A DNA stretch of 64,000 nt, taken from NCBI GenBank assembly GCA_963573305.1, contig OY754327.1, forward strand, positions 141,834,855 through 141,898,854, read 5' to 3'. Numbering within the stretch: the stretch's first letter is position 1; each line of letters opens with the position of its first letter. This document shows, piece by piece, positions 48,294 to 61,252 of this stretch. The notes beneath the pieces were generated by a model, which saw only the letters and a program-made list of their open reading frames with translations, searched no databases and was not told the origin of the DNA. Made by a program: the position numbers and the translations under genes. The DNA is from Pyrrhosoma nymphula (Eukaryota; Arthropoda; Insecta; Odonata; Coenagrionidae).

Positions 48294-51200
48294 GTACCCG
48301 GCTCCCCCCCACCTCCGCCAGGCGAAGGGGTGTGCGAAACGCGAGACAGTTTTATTTCAGAATTTTTCCCTGACTCCGCCACTCTGGTGATTTATTGGCA
48401 AGCACAACGTCTTGGGCGGGTGTCTGAGGGGAAATGAGAATTTTCAAACGTGTTACACCGGTGTTCTGTCGACTTCCTATCCATTCACTTTTCGATCACA
48501 CCCATACCGTTAGTCTTTTGCTCCCTGGGTACCCTTCAAAAGAAAAACTACATAAAATTTTATGGGGTGCCTGTTGATGTCAAAGAAACGCTTTAGGATA
48601 GCATATTTATTCCTTTCCACTGTAGTTTAACACTCTATTACTACGCGTTGCGACTGACTGAAACACCATCATGTTCATACATACGTATTTACATCAGATA
48701 CGCATGTGTTTATTATGCATAAGGGTACATGTAGAATAAAATTTTCAAAAATTAAAAACATTCAAAAATATATCCTGATGATGACTCATTGAGATAAAAA
48801 TGGATGTCATAAATTTTTATATCGCTAAGGAAAAGTGTGAGTTTTTGTATCCATAATCGACCTCTTCTTCACATTTCACCGACATATTATCAAAGAAATG
48901 AGTTCTAATAATTGGTCGTCGGGAAAAAATTAGTGCCTACGGTGTAATAGCGGTGTAATTGCCTGCTTTTTTACCTGGAACTGGAACTAATAAAATGGTC
49001 TAATTGGCATTAAATATGATGCACCTATGAATTGGTGATACTTCAAATCACATATTATGGAGATTATTACTCGAAATTCAAAACTTAATGATTGTTAATT
49101 AATGCCCGTAGTGAGGAGCTAATCTAATTTGTATGCTAGTTAGAATGAATGCACGAAATTCGTAAATTACATAATTAATGAGGTTTGCATCCTCAAATGG
49201 CTGTGATATGTATGGCTGCTTAGAAAATTTAGTTTTTGATTATTAGTACGTCATGGTAATACGGTTATGTATTACTGATGTTTGCTCTGCACAATCGGAC
49301 CGTTGAAATGCTGTGAAATTATGATGCAAATTTAAAATAGATATACACGTGACAAAATGAACTTACATAATTTTTATGAGGCCATTATGGTCTCTTCTTT
49401 AGGTTGAGTTGCATATTTTTCATTATGCTTCAAAAGACAGCAGTGATTCTTTCTAAGAAAGAGCATTTGTTTAGAGGGAATATTTTTATTTTTTAAATGC
49501 CCAAGGAAAGCATTTAGCTGATGACTGTGGATATTTAATTTAAGATGCACGGGTAGCTAATAGTTTTGTTTCCAGGATCGACAATGTTCATAAAAAACGA
49601 GTATATATTTCAGGTGTATTTAGTTACAATATCTCCTTACAAAATAATTTATTCATTTGATCTCAATTGATGGACATGATGCATGAACATTACTTGAACT
49701 TATTAGCTGTATAATTTTCTAACTCGTTCTTTCCCATGAATATTTTCTCGTGCGCATATCAATTGAGGATATTAATTATTTCTAGCTTAAATAAAAAAAA
49801 AACGAGAAGATGTATAATAATAGGGAAAAAAATATTTTTCTACAAAAAACAGAACGCACATTCCAAAAAACCTAATTTTTCGGTTAAAAACAAGATTTTA
49901 AGCAAAACACATTGATAGTTCCACCAATATGTGAATGGTTTAAACAGTGAATTTGAGAAAAAGTGAGGTAATGTAAAAATTAATTCTATGCAAGGTGTTG
50001 AATCGCTTTCCACATTCCTACTGTTCGACGAATTGCAAGTTTGTAAATTATTTTAGTTGCAAAACTTCTCCTTTTTTTATAAAAACCATTATGTTTTTTA
50101 GAAATACTTTATGATTTCAACTAAATATTTTTAATAATTTAATTTATTTTTTATCTTATTATATCGTCCACTTGCTGCGTAAACCTGATGAAAGCACAGA
50201 AATCGTACCGCAGTTTTGTATTCACCGTTTATATATTCTGTGTGGTGACCTTGTTTGGAAACTTTTTTGTTCTGCGCCATGTAAAAAATACTACCCAGTC
50301 ATTTTAGCACCTTGGGCATGTGCTCTTTGACTGATCAAGTACACTGTGGCCATAAATGTACGCAAACAATAGAACCATGGCGCATTTTTCATGACACGAG
50401 GATCTACATCAACAACAGTATGTACCGCGTCCATTATGGGCGTTCATACTGTACTTTCCTCGGAGGAAAATTATCCCAGCAGACAAGAGCCGTTCGAGAG
50501 CACTCCACGCAGAGCATCTCGTTGACCAGCACGAGACCACCTTGAAAGCTATTGCTGGTCCCTGAGAAACCGAAGGGAGCAATCTCTTGTGTGACTTTTA
50601 TTCTTCTTTACTTTCTTTATCCTTTTGTTTACTCTATCCACCATCGATTTCATAACGCTCAGTTGACTTTTGGCTCCCTGGAGACTAAACGTGAGAGAGG
50701 GAGAACCATCGCTATCCCCCCTTCACGTCTTGCATCAAGCCCCGCTGTGTTCTTCTTACCTTTGCACTTAAGCTTTTAGACCCCCAAGGGGTCTCAGCAT
50801 CTCCCGCCCGCCCGCGCGCATTACTCTCTCCTCCCCTTCTCCCCCCATATGCGAGTGCACGAGAGCAATTTCGCTGAAATATTCGAGCGCCACTGTCGTT
50901 ATAAAGAGCCTTAGAGGAATTCTATGCATTTCGAACCGTTGGGGGAGTGCAGGAGGTGAGCGGGGGCGAGGAAACAATGTACGGCCAAGAAGGAGGGAAT
51001 GCGAAGAGAAACTGAGAACTGCTTTCATAAGGCCATGGAGTGACTTGTGAGTTTGGCATAGCGGCTGCTATACGGAGGACAACCATTGGCCAACCCCAGC
51101 CGGCGTATATGAAATTAGCGAGCTGATAGGGAGGATGATAGTGTGCCCCCGCCGTAGTACGGTAAAGTCTTGGGGTCGCAGCGGGGTTTCTTGTGGTCAA

Positions 51201-53129
51201 GTATAGATCAAGTCAGGACCAGTTCTCATTCCAAATTAACGTTTAAATGCGCTGCTGTTCAATGAGCATTATCAAAAATCCTTTCATTGAATTGATCTAG
51301 GTTCACTAAATATCACTTTAGTTAGATAAAAAAATATTTATAATTTTTATTCATGCTTATAATACACGTGCAAATTTTCGTTTTATTGAGATTTTAAATT
51401 GAGGTTTATGCATGTCCAGTCTGTTCACATCCGCTGCAGCTTTTAGAAATTGATACATTTTTAAGATTGTAGTTCAAGGAAAATAAACTGCCGGCCAAGT
51501 AACATGTGTTAACATGTTAAGGCAAACCATAAGCATTGGTTCAATGTATTATTTTCACATTATCACTGTTTTCAAGTAGTATTTTATAAACATTGATCTT
51601 TAAGAATTTATAAAAGTTGATTTTCCATTCTTTGTAATTTAATGGCTGGAAAAGAACTATTTCGAGGGTAAACAATGAGAGATTCGATTTGAAGATTTGT
51701 TTATGAACGGATAATTAATATTTTTCTTGGAAATTTATGCGAAGAGGCCATTAAAAAGTTTGAGAATGAATTTTTACGTGAAAAATGTATGATGGTTCAA
51801 CTAAAATTTGGAGAAACGTTTGTTTTTATTTCACGCAAATGGAAAACATCCAGAAAGTAATTTATTTCTGGAAATGAGGCTGGGATTATTTTCGAAATTT
51901 CAGGGTCTTCGGAATGGTGATGCTAAATTAGCTTCACCGCAGGAATGTGGCGGAGGTTCGAGGGACAAACTGAATTATTCTTCCATTGCCTTTCCGAAAT
52001 GAAAGTGGATATTATTAAGGATAATTCCTTCTGTGCTTACTCCTAATAATAGGCCCAAAAATTATGAATTGATTATGTCTGGCTATATGTGAAGAAGATA
52101 AATCAATTCATATTGAGTGCTAAGTTATGCTGCTTGGTCCTTGTTTTTGTTAGACTAGGTCTAAGGCTTATGTAAAAGTGTCAACTTCTATTTAAGAACC
52201 CCAGATTTACTGTTAAACCAATGCTTAGAGCAAATCTAAAGCTTTGGCTTGAGCTAGTTTTGGCGGTTTTAGGAAGCGTGAATTGAATAAGTTTGTTTTT
52301 ATTGTTTTGCTTGTAACGAAGTCGAATAACTGGAACTCTCACGCTGACCAGGGTAAGGGATAACCTCCTAAAACTGGGATTGACTGATAAATCTAATATT
52401 ACGACTGTTTCAGTTTAATAGGCAGCCTCCCATCAGGATCAAAATTGCAGTTCAATGCGTGATAACAACTGGAAAGTGAAATGACTCATCGGGACAAAAT
52501 GCGTCCCATAATGATATTATGTAACGGAGACAACTGTTACTTATGTTGTTACTATTTGTTGATCGAGGAATGCCATTTTTCATGCAGGGACTATGATGAA
52601 TTTTCAAATTTAAATTTTACATTTGAAACCATGACCATTTATACAAAAAAACGGCGATTAAAATACATCAAATGTAAAGAGAATACCACACATGTTGCAA
52701 GATACGGAATGAGTTGAATATTTTCCGTTGTGGATAGGCATGTCGTTTTTTCGTCTTCTTTTTTGGTCCTCATGGTCCCAGGTTCCCCGGCGATGTTTGT
52801 CTTCCAATCCGGGACGTCTCCGCTCTCTGCTTCAATGCTTTGAAGAGCGTGCATGTAAGTGCAGCGCTCTATATACGTGATGAGTAAGGTGAACTCGGGG
52901 AGTAATTTTTTTAAGTAGTCTACTATCAGCGCTGAGTAACGAACTGAGAACATGCGAATTCCGGAGATGAAATTAAACATACGTACGTGGAAGTATCTGC
53001 CAGTAAATACACTTGCAGTCATATATTATCAAGTGAAGCAACTTATCTAAAAACAGTGGGGTATTTATTAATTATGTTCGAAATGTGTGTTCTGACAAGC
53101 GGTAGCCATGTGCTTAATTTTTTATTAAG

Positions 53130-53183
53130 TTTTAAATTTAAATTTATAAAAGCTAATAATAACGCGACTGCGGTTGAAACTAT
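53130..53183 (+). repeat. Diverged direct repeat, first copy
   Basis: TTTTAAATTT, AAAAGCT, ATAACGCG and GGTTGAAACTAT recur in the same order at 53281-53332, about 149 bp on. This is an intronic duplication without coding content. Confidence 0.7.
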
Positions 53184-53280
53184 ACATTTACGCTATTTCT
53201 CATGCTTTTTGTCTTTTTTTACTGGTATTAAGCATTATATTCATTTGTAAAAATAGATAGCGATGAACTACATTCATAGC

Positions 53281-53332
53281 CTTATTTTAAATTTTTAAAA
53301 GCTGATGATAACGCGGCTGTGGTTGAAACTAT
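53281..53332 (+). repeat. Diverged direct repeat, second copy
   Basis: Second copy of 53130-53183, with only a few substitutions across the GCT-x-AT-x-ATAACGCG-x-CTG core. Confidence 0.7.
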
Positions 53333-54159
53333 TTGCTGTTTAGCAATGTATCATCTATTTTAATGGTGAAAGCTTTTCATATTAGGATATATGATACCGG
53401 GAATAAATATTTATTACCACATTGTGAAATCGTTGTGTATGAGTGGTGTTTATTTATTCAGGTTTGTAAGAATGTTTTTCTTGATATGAACAATCGTTTA
53501 GTCTAAGTGCGGGAGAAGTGCAAGATAAATTGCGAATAAGCGTGATAATTTGATAAAGAACGAAGCAAAACTTTTTTAATCCTAAAGACTAAAGCATCTT
53601 AACCAAAGAATTTTGTTTATTTATAAAATATTTGTCTTACTTCTCCCATTGGAATTTTATTTTCAATTCACCTTTTTTGCACAAGTATAAGGTTTATAAA
53701 AAAAACGGAAGCGCCACATTCAATAAGTCCCGTATAGCTTGAGTTTATTTTTACCCAAAATAATCCTAATTCGCCGTAAAAATGCTGAGCAAGTTGAAGA
53801 TGAAGCACGATACTATCAATGAAAACTTCTGTCCATGTTTTTTCTTACTGATGCTAATGACACTTGCTAATAACAATCACTTTGAATATTACCATAACAA
53901 AGAATACTTATCAGTGTGAATACTGTTCTGAATGGCATAACTACCCCGAAGTTAACTTACGGTTTTGTAACATGAGTATGTAGCTTCTAATGACCTTGTG
54001 TGAGATTTTTCCATATGTTCATGAGATTACCGCTTAATAGCCGCGGTTTAACCGCTAGGAAATCGCCGAAAGTGCGCATTAGTGTGAAAATTTCACTGAG
54101 GAAAAGTCATCCCCCATGACCGAGACTCGACCCAGGGTACACGGGAGAGAAGGACATCT

Positions 54160-54300
54160 CGGTAACTTCACTGGTTGAAGCACTCGGGGCAATATCAAGG
54201 GATCCGAGTTCGAATTCCGGTCAGGGCAGGTGATATTTCTCTCTGCGAAATTTTAGAACGCTTTATATCTGATGTGGCAGTTCTATCAATAACTTTATGC
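54160..54300 (+). mobile_element. tRNA-derived SINE in Dscam intron
   Basis: GAGTTCGAATTCCGGTCAGGG is a B box matching the SINE at 303. The upstream ACTGGTTGAAGCACTCGG and downstream GCGAAATTTTAGAACGC also match. The tail is more diverged. Confidence 0.65.
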
Positions 54301-54339
54301 ATGTATATATGTATGTTAATTCCATTTGGACACAAATTC

Positions 54340-54810
54340 CAATATTATTCCTAAAAGTTGTAAACTTGTAACATAGTGAGTGTCAAGTGAATAGTCACCC
54401 CTTATTATGAGGTGTTGGTAAATAGATGGGTTACCCGAGGTGTGTATAGTTGTTGCGGAACTTAGTGGCAGTCGCCTGTGCGATGAGTAGCGCGAAGGAG
54501 TTGAAGGCGCGCGTGTAAGGGGATGACAAAGGAGATGAAGAGAGAGGAGGCCGCATACTGTCAACACAATTTTATTTGAACTGAGAGGGCAGCATGGGGT
54601 CATCAGCACGATGCACGATATTGTTAGCGTTCCAAACAAACTGAATCGAATTATACTATTCAAAACCCATCTAAAGAATAGTAAAAAGAGCCAAAAAGAG
54701 CATTTAGTGGATGTGAATAACAGATAGAGCATTATTAAGTTGGCAACAAGGGTTTGTGACCTTGGAAATACGCGGTAGTCAAACGGGGGCACTACATTAA
54801 TCGAACGGAT
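54340..54810 (-). mobile_element. Possible solo-LTR-like segment
   Basis: On the minus strand the segment could start TGTAGTGCCCCCG (near 54808), carries AATAAA followed by GTGTTGACAG mid-way (near 54565), and could end near TGTTACA (about 54372). This layout suggests an LTR with a polyadenylation signal. No target duplication was seen. A 210-codon open frame overlaps it but shows no known domain. Confidence 0.25.
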
Positions 54811-55045
54811 CTTAACCCATACGGATCTGGTTTGTAAGCAATGAATCCCTCCACTAAAAAGAGCCTTCTGTGTAATTGCTACCATGTTTGGCAAACACTT
54901 TACGGAACCTTTCGGGAAACACACATGTGCAAAAGGGACAAAGTGCAAGCCCTTATCTCTTGTCGAATTGAAGTGTTAAAAGGTTGCAAGCGTTCGGCTC
55001 TGGATCATTCACCCCAATGCTCTCGTCCTTCCTTTCCTCTCGCAG

Positions 55046-55258
55046 GGGACTATGGCTACGGGAGCGGGGGAGTAATCGCTCCGGCGGCCGCCGTGGGCGA
55101 CGTCGCCGGAGTCCGCCGCGTCCTCCGCAACGGGACGCTCATGTTCCCGCCCTTCCCGCCGGCGGCCTTCAGACACGACGTCCACGGAGCCGTCTACCGG
55201 TGCCTCGCCTCCAACGCCGCCGGAAGGGTCCTCAGCCGAGATTCACACGTGAGAGCCG
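55046..55258 (+). CDS. Dscam: Dscam-family coding exon: second half of Ig domain 1
   Basis: This exon completes the Ig1 domain begun at 48027. The acceptor is a C/T tract ending CTCGCAG (AG at 55044-55045). The donor is GCCG|GTGAGT (GT at 55259), a near-perfect consensus. The exon is phase 1 at both ends, so the last base of the upstream exon and its first two bases form one Gly codon, and the frame stays open across the junction. It encodes 70 whole codons: a Gly/Ala-rich start (DYGYGSGG, then APAAA), then AVGDVAGVRRVL, NGTLMFPPF, VHGAVYRC with the second disulphide Cys in the Tyr-x-Cys motif, and LSRDSHVRA at the end of the domain. From general knowledge of the family, the VGDV-x-G, FPPF, VYxC and SRDxHVRA elements are hallmarks of Dscam Ig1. 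An NGT sequon is present. The exon is far richer in G+C than the AT-rich intron sequence around it. Confidence 0.92.
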
Positions 55259-55412
55259 GTGAGTAACCTCCCCCACCCACCCACTGCTAAAATACTACTT
55301 TGCCCAGCCTTTGGCTCACCATAGCCTTTGGCCCAGTTTTAAAATCTCTGATTTCATATTTGCTTCATTTGAAAACCGATGATAATACTGCCTCACATTG
55401 ATAACGCTAACC

Positions 55413-55675
55413 CGTCAACTAACCCATTGCCTGATGTATAATACAAAACCCGAACTCTTACTGAACATCATGCTAACGAACTGCTGCGTCATCTTGTATT
55501 TAAAGTCAACCAGACTCTGTGGTTAAATATTTTTTCGGTATTAAAATCGAAGTTAATGTGTTCTCCCATCGATAAAACTCACGTCAACTAACCGACAGTC
55601 AGATGTAGTACATAGAAGTCAAACTATAAGTTAACGAAAAGGCTGCGTTATCTTCCGCCTTAACGTTAACCAGAC
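55413..55675 (+). repeat. Intronic tandem duplication, about 160-170 bp offset
   Basis: Copies at about 55413-55515 and 55582-55675 share CGTCAACTAACC, a GATGTA-TA-TACA segment, CTAACGAA or TTAACGAA, GCTGCGT-x-ATCTT and AACCAGAC. They begin about 150 bp after the Dscam donor. A smaller duplication of AGCCTTTGGC lies at 55307-55340. Confidence 0.7.
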
Positions 55676-56173
55676 ATTTAACCGGGCCGTATTGAGTACT
55701 AACCAGCTAACCATCTTTTGATTGAGTGTTCTGTCAGCGCATAAAGCCTTGAGCTTATCAAGGAGAGAGTAGGGGTTTACCTAAATCTTCATTTGGAGCA
55801 GAAGACTCTTATGATGGTTTAAGAGGCTATTTGTAAAGGAAAGATTTTTTAAATGACCATGCTGTTTTTATTATTGTAATGGTGCCTCGCTTATCCAAAA
55901 TTTGCTCATCAGAAATGCGGATAAAGGGAAAATGTCGGTTGTCTTCGAAAAGCTATCGTATATGCTCAATAAACGGTCCAAACGCCTGGACATCACTAAA
56001 ATGATGAAGTTTTTTAGAGCAGTGGTATTTTAGCCAATTTCAAGCTTAAAATGAGCTTTACAAATTGAAGAAACAGGGAAATAAAACTTTACCAGCTATT
56101 CCAATTCAAGCTGCAAGATATTTTGTTTCACATGGAATTTCACTATCCTCAATCGTGTTTGCCTGAGGCCACA

Positions 56174-56204
56174 GACCGAGAGATACTCAGTGTATCTCTC
56201 GGTC
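56174..56204. repeat. Perfect 13-bp stem-loop in Dscam intron
   Basis: GACCGAGAGATAC (56174-56186) is exactly complementary to GTATCTCTCGGTC (56192-56204) across a 5-nt loop. There is no run of T afterwards to suggest a Pol III terminator. Confidence 0.8.
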
Positions 56205-59200
56205 GTCGCCCTTTGACCCCATTACTTCTGATTATCGAAGTTCTTATTCACTGGTATAGTAATGACGTCTTAATAAATTCGATTTCCACCCAAAATAACC
56301 TATTTCTTAAATTTGTCAAGTTAGTATTTCACCTGGTATGCCTTCTGCCATCGAAAGCCCACTCCGTCGTAACTTCGTACTCAGATCTTCTTTCCTCCGC
56401 ACTAACCTCATTCTCTCCTTTCCACCCCTGCCTTCAGATGCTTCTTTACCTCTTACTATCTCTTATTACATCCCTCCATCTATAAGCTTATACTCTCTCC
56501 TTTGACTTTGTATTTTGATCGTAGAACCCGGGTTAAAAGCCGAATTAAATCACTCTGGTAGAATCTGGTTAAATCTAAACTGTCTATAAAAACCATTACG
56601 TTTTTTTCGGAAACCACAGGGGGTACATGGTCGCTGGTCTCCCTCAAAAGCTGGGAACTGCTAGAGACTCGTAGACTATGATTGCGTAGGCTAAAACTAC
56701 TTGACAAATTCTGATCACACGAGTTTCTGGATGGCCCGGAGGATGCTATATTAAGCCCCGTACTATATTTCTGGAATTCACAGAAGTGGCAAAATAAGAG
56801 ATACAAACTACTGAACTGATAGGTACAAAATCTTTTCTTCCCTCGCACAATTAGTGACTAATTTAAAAACAGCAATGCTCGAAGATTATCTTTCCTCGAA
56901 TCCCTCACTTTTTTCAAGGCTGGTTTCCTAAAACAATCCCATGTGGCGGCTAGAATGGTAGTACGCGGATGCAGTTGAGAGAATTTCACACAAATTTGAG
57001 ATCGGTGTTGGCGAACTCGAGTTGCAATCATCAAGTCTTCATACGGGTGTAAGATAATGTTTCTTTATCAGCGCTGATATGAAACGGAGAACTCCAAAAA
57101 TACGGCTCATCATCGAGCCGTGTTAGCAGGAGTTGGATTCCATTCCCTCCGGGCCTTGAGTGACTGAGAAATGTTTTCGTTCAAAATATGAGATGAAAAT
57201 TCAGGTGTTTGATTTCAAGGACTAGGTAAGGAAAAATAATAACGAACGAGCTCTGCCAGGGAGAGAAGAAAGGTGAAAACTGAGAGAACATGTTTATTGT
57301 AGATTTCAGACAGGAAATTCCAAATTTAGGCCCTGTTTTGGGATGAAATTTGTGCATAAAAGCCTTAAAATTAAAAAAAAACTATAGAAGATACACAAAT
57401 GAGAATTAAGGTATATGTTCACCTCCCTAAATAAATAAAAATCACGGAAGCGTTTCTTTCTCCGGTGATTACAACACGAACAGGAGCAATGGAAACCTGT
57501 AAATGGGTCAAAATGACCCACCCGGGGCTTCTAGTGTAAAACTAATTAAGTTGGCTATTTGTTGTATTTTGTAAAATAAAACAATCATGGAATTAGATTC
57601 CTTAGCGGTACAGCCCCTCACTGGGAAGTCTAATAGGATTTGGTCGTTGTTTTTCCCTTCAGATATACACAGTGTATTGTAGCTTTGATGAGGTCATCGG
57701 TGAAGAGAGCTCACCAACACAGGATGGTTCTCTTTTTCAATTCCTGAGAAGTTAATGACACATCATATATTTTGCCATCTTTAGAAACAATGGCCTTGCG
57801 CTTATGCATGAACTTAGTGGAAATAAACATGCCTGCCGTTATTCTTTAGATTAGAACAGTTCAGAGATATTTTGTCCTACCTTCGTAAAACAAGGAAGCA
57901 AGGAGAATAAAGGTGTATTCGGTTGCTGGATAGTTTTGGACGTACTGAGAAAATTTTTATCTATGTGAGGACTCGTTTACTTAGTTATACAGCCATATTT
58001 TCTTGCTAAAAATAAATATTCATATTGTAAAATTGAAATTTAATTCTAATTATTTTCTAGTTTTGACGGCGATAGACATTTTCCGTATTTTTTTGTTTAC
58101 AATGTTGATTGTAAGCAATGCTAATCTCTTCCCACAATTGTCATTGTCGAAAAAAAATCAAGAGGCCTTGAAACAGATCATACCGAAATTACCGGAAGAA
58201 ATTGCGGAGCAGCAATTAACTTATCACCTCTGACGAATCTTCCCCTGCAGACTCACTCATCCTATCCAGAGGGAATAAAAAAACCACCGGGAGACATTAA
58301 GAGCTATCACCAATGCCATCTACACTCGCGTTATCGTCAGCGTCGAATGACACATTTCGAGCAAAAAAAACGATAATCCGGTCGAAATTAGGTCGCCGAA
58401 ACAAAGGGTCATCTTCGATGAAGGGATTAAATGCCAATTCGTCGCTGTTGCTTGAGGCATTGCCGGAGAGCGACCAATTGGTGCAAAAATGTGTCACGGA
58501 TTTGTGGAACGTAATTTAAGGAGCTTGTATGTGACACACTGCGATTGTGATTTCTTCCAAATCAGGAAAAATTGAAGCGCCGTGCTCGACTCGAAAATGT
58601 TCTCTCCCTTTTTGAGCCCTCTGGGAAGGGATGAAAAAAGGATTGGAATTACATTCCTTCCCCGACGGGTGAGGAGTTTGACGTGACGAACAGCTGGTTA
58701 GGAATTTATCTTTTGCCAATGCTTGGCTGTAGTGTGGGGCATGAAATACTGCCGCCACGTCCGGAAACAAAGTGGGTGAAAACATCCGCTGTGTTCCGCC
58801 ATGACGCTAGTGTCGCAGAAGGGGGTGGCGTTACGAAAAACTTGACTTTGCTTTACCCTGATATTGAACCGCGTGTCTATAGTGAAAAAATGTCCATATC
58901 TCCTTTGTTAATTGTTTTATCATTTTCATTCCATAGACCAGACAGAAAATCTCTCGTTTCAAATAGATACGTATAGTTCGTGAGCTAGGGTGGATTACAG
59001 GGAGTGGTTACCCCCAAAATTCTTAATTGGTAGACAAAATTTACCGGTATATATGCGTGGGGGCACGGGACCGAAATGGCTGAGCTGAAAGTGGGGTGAC
59101 GTTGTTACGAGCACCCAGTCTGTTTTACTCTGCACGATTTAGACAATGTGCGTCAAATTTAATATAACTTTCCACTATCGTGTAGAGTAGGTACATGTAA

Positions 59201-61084
59201 TACTGTACGTATATCCCTTCCCAACCAATTCTAATGATCTGTGGACAATTTTTGAAATACTACAGTTCTGATACCGATTATAAACCAAAACATTATTTCG
59301 CACGATTGCATGAAAAAAGTCTTCCATTCGTATTTTAAATACGGCTGAGAGATCAGAGAGAGGGCAAAGGATATTTTTTGTCAGCTTCATAACAGAGGCC
59401 CATCTCACGCCTTACAAAAAAATGCCCGCCCATTGAAAAACCGAGACAGCTTGCAGTAGTCTTTAGGAATCATTCTACCGCCGTGGCACTATCCTTTCTT
59501 CTGCTCGCGTCACTCGGGAGCGGGGCTTAGGCGACTGTGAGAGACAGAGGCTGCTGCAGCCGGATAGGAAACTAAAAGACTGTGGATTGGGAAGTAGGCT
59601 AATGAGCTCTCCTTCCTTTTCCTCGGAGAGTGCCAAACGCGGCTTGCATCGTGGACAATTTAAACCTGAGTTACAATAGCAAATGAACCGCTGGTTGCTG
59701 ATTAAATCCGTAGATGTTGGATTAATAATCAGGAATCGGATGAGAGTTTTGTCTTTCAGCATTTAAGAGCTTGATTAGGTATTCTAAAAACGACAAATTT
59801 TGCTAGTAATGATGCGATAATCTGATTCGTGGGAAAACTATGAAAATTTATTTTAAAAAGGAAAATTTATTTTAAAAATGAAAATAAAAGGAAGACCAGG
59901 GTTTAGATTTTTAATCGGAATTTATGTCAACAATTATATTGATCCCTTTTGTGTGAACAAATTGGTATCCCCTCGCAGGTCCAGATGCAAAATTTCCTCA
60001 AACTGTATCTTTTTCAAATGTAGAGCACAATGGCCGTCCGAATATCCAAAATTACAGAACGAGGAAAAAGGTCTCCAATAATTCATTTATATATTCATTA
60101 TCTACTTGAGTGAAATATGACTAGCAATTGATTGTAAGTACAAATGGAATAATTAGTATTAATTTTTGTCCATTATTCTACCGTATATGACTTACACATG
60201 TGATATGTGCACATTATTGCAATATCATATAATATATTTCACCCAAGTCACCTGGGGTGCTTAAAAGTCTCCTTTTTAAAAAGTTATTTAATCATATTTT
60301 TGTTGACCTTTAAATTATTTTCCTTATTTACTCTCGTGTTATGCAATATGATAAAGAGTTCGTATGAAATTTTGCATTATTTCTTCATTAGCATATTATA
60401 AATTCAAATTTAGATTAATGCTTAGTGTTAATGAAAATGATATCCCTAAACCTTGTTTCATTTTTTATGATACTTACGAAAAAAATAGTTTACCCATTGC
60501 AATATTGTGACCGTCATTTTCTTTTAAAATAAAAGCTGTTAAATATCTACCCTTATCATGCCCGCTAGCTAGATGTTATTTAAGTATCACTCTCCTGCTG
60601 AAGGCCTCTCTTGAAAATAGGTTTAATGTTACCGTTTCTTCTAATTTATTTCTTTTCCCCTTCCGTATTCTGATGAAATTGGAATGCTTTTGCCAATCAC
60701 TAGGATCTACTTGAATTCTTTTCCCTCTCGGGTATTTTGCGAGTAATAAATGAATTGCGTATGTGATTTTGTGTATCAATTGGATATTTGGAAATCAGAA
60801 TGGAACGCTCGAAGGGTATCATGAAGTAGCCGCTGGTAACTTAATATTTTTAAGGCTGAAAGAAAGTCTTTGGTGTTCTTGGTGTCGCTATTCTCGATAA
60901 ATTTTCTTCTTCAAACGTCTCCCATATTTTGAGTGCTTTATGGTATAGAGGTAAAACAGATGAATGAGCATTCAATTTTTAAAATGAGATATAATTCTCG
61001 TGAGTGGTACCATGAGGGAGTATAATATCATAAGAAAACTACGATAATATACGTTATACTTACTCATAGGCGAAGACGTTATCT

Positions 61085-61252
61085 TGCCGGCCTCGGTGGC
61101 GGAGGGGTAACGTCCTCGCCTGCCAACGGGTTCGAGTCCCGCCTGGGGAGGATTTTTCACCTCTCAGGGCATGTTGATGTGTGTGTTGTCTTATATTTAC
61201 GAGCTAACTGTAGCTCAGAATTAAGGGTCATTATTATTATTATTACTATAGC
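61085..61252 (+). mobile_element. tRNA-derived SINE with (ATT)n tail
   Basis: GGTGGCGGAGGGGTAACG is an A box and GGGTTCGAGTCCCG at 61128-61141 a B box. The 3' end is an ATT microsatellite near 61230-61245. The head lacks a proper variable region and acceptor pairing, so this is not a tRNA gene. Confidence 0.8.

Larger units (their letters stand above)
48294..55045 (+). other. Dscam: Dscam intron splitting Ig1 (6,752 bp)
   Basis: This AT-rich intron runs from GTACCC to CTCGCAG. It has no further recognisable exon. It holds a diverged direct repeat near 53.1-53.3 kb, a SINE copy at 54.16-54.30 kb and a possible LTR-like segment at 54.34-54.81 kb. The stretch 48.4-53.1 kb shows nothing beyond AT-rich single-copy-looking sequence and a small C/T-rich patch near 50.78-50.85 kb. 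Confidence 0.85.

Noticed and set aside
52639..53022. 127-codon minus-strand frame in the Dscam intron
   Set aside because: No recognisable motif, antisense to the gene, and no splice or promoter context.
57067..57122. Small palindromes TATCAGCGCTGATA and ACGGCTC/GAGCCGT
   Set aside because: Short stems of this size are expected by chance in a 64-kb window.
58297..58520. Overlapping sense and antisense frames of about 66 codons
   Set aside because: Both strands read plausibly, but neither has a domain, neighbours or splice sites to favour it.
61085..61150. tRNA gene candidate
   Set aside because: A and B boxes are present but the cloverleaf is incomplete and an ATT tail follows; it is a SINE.
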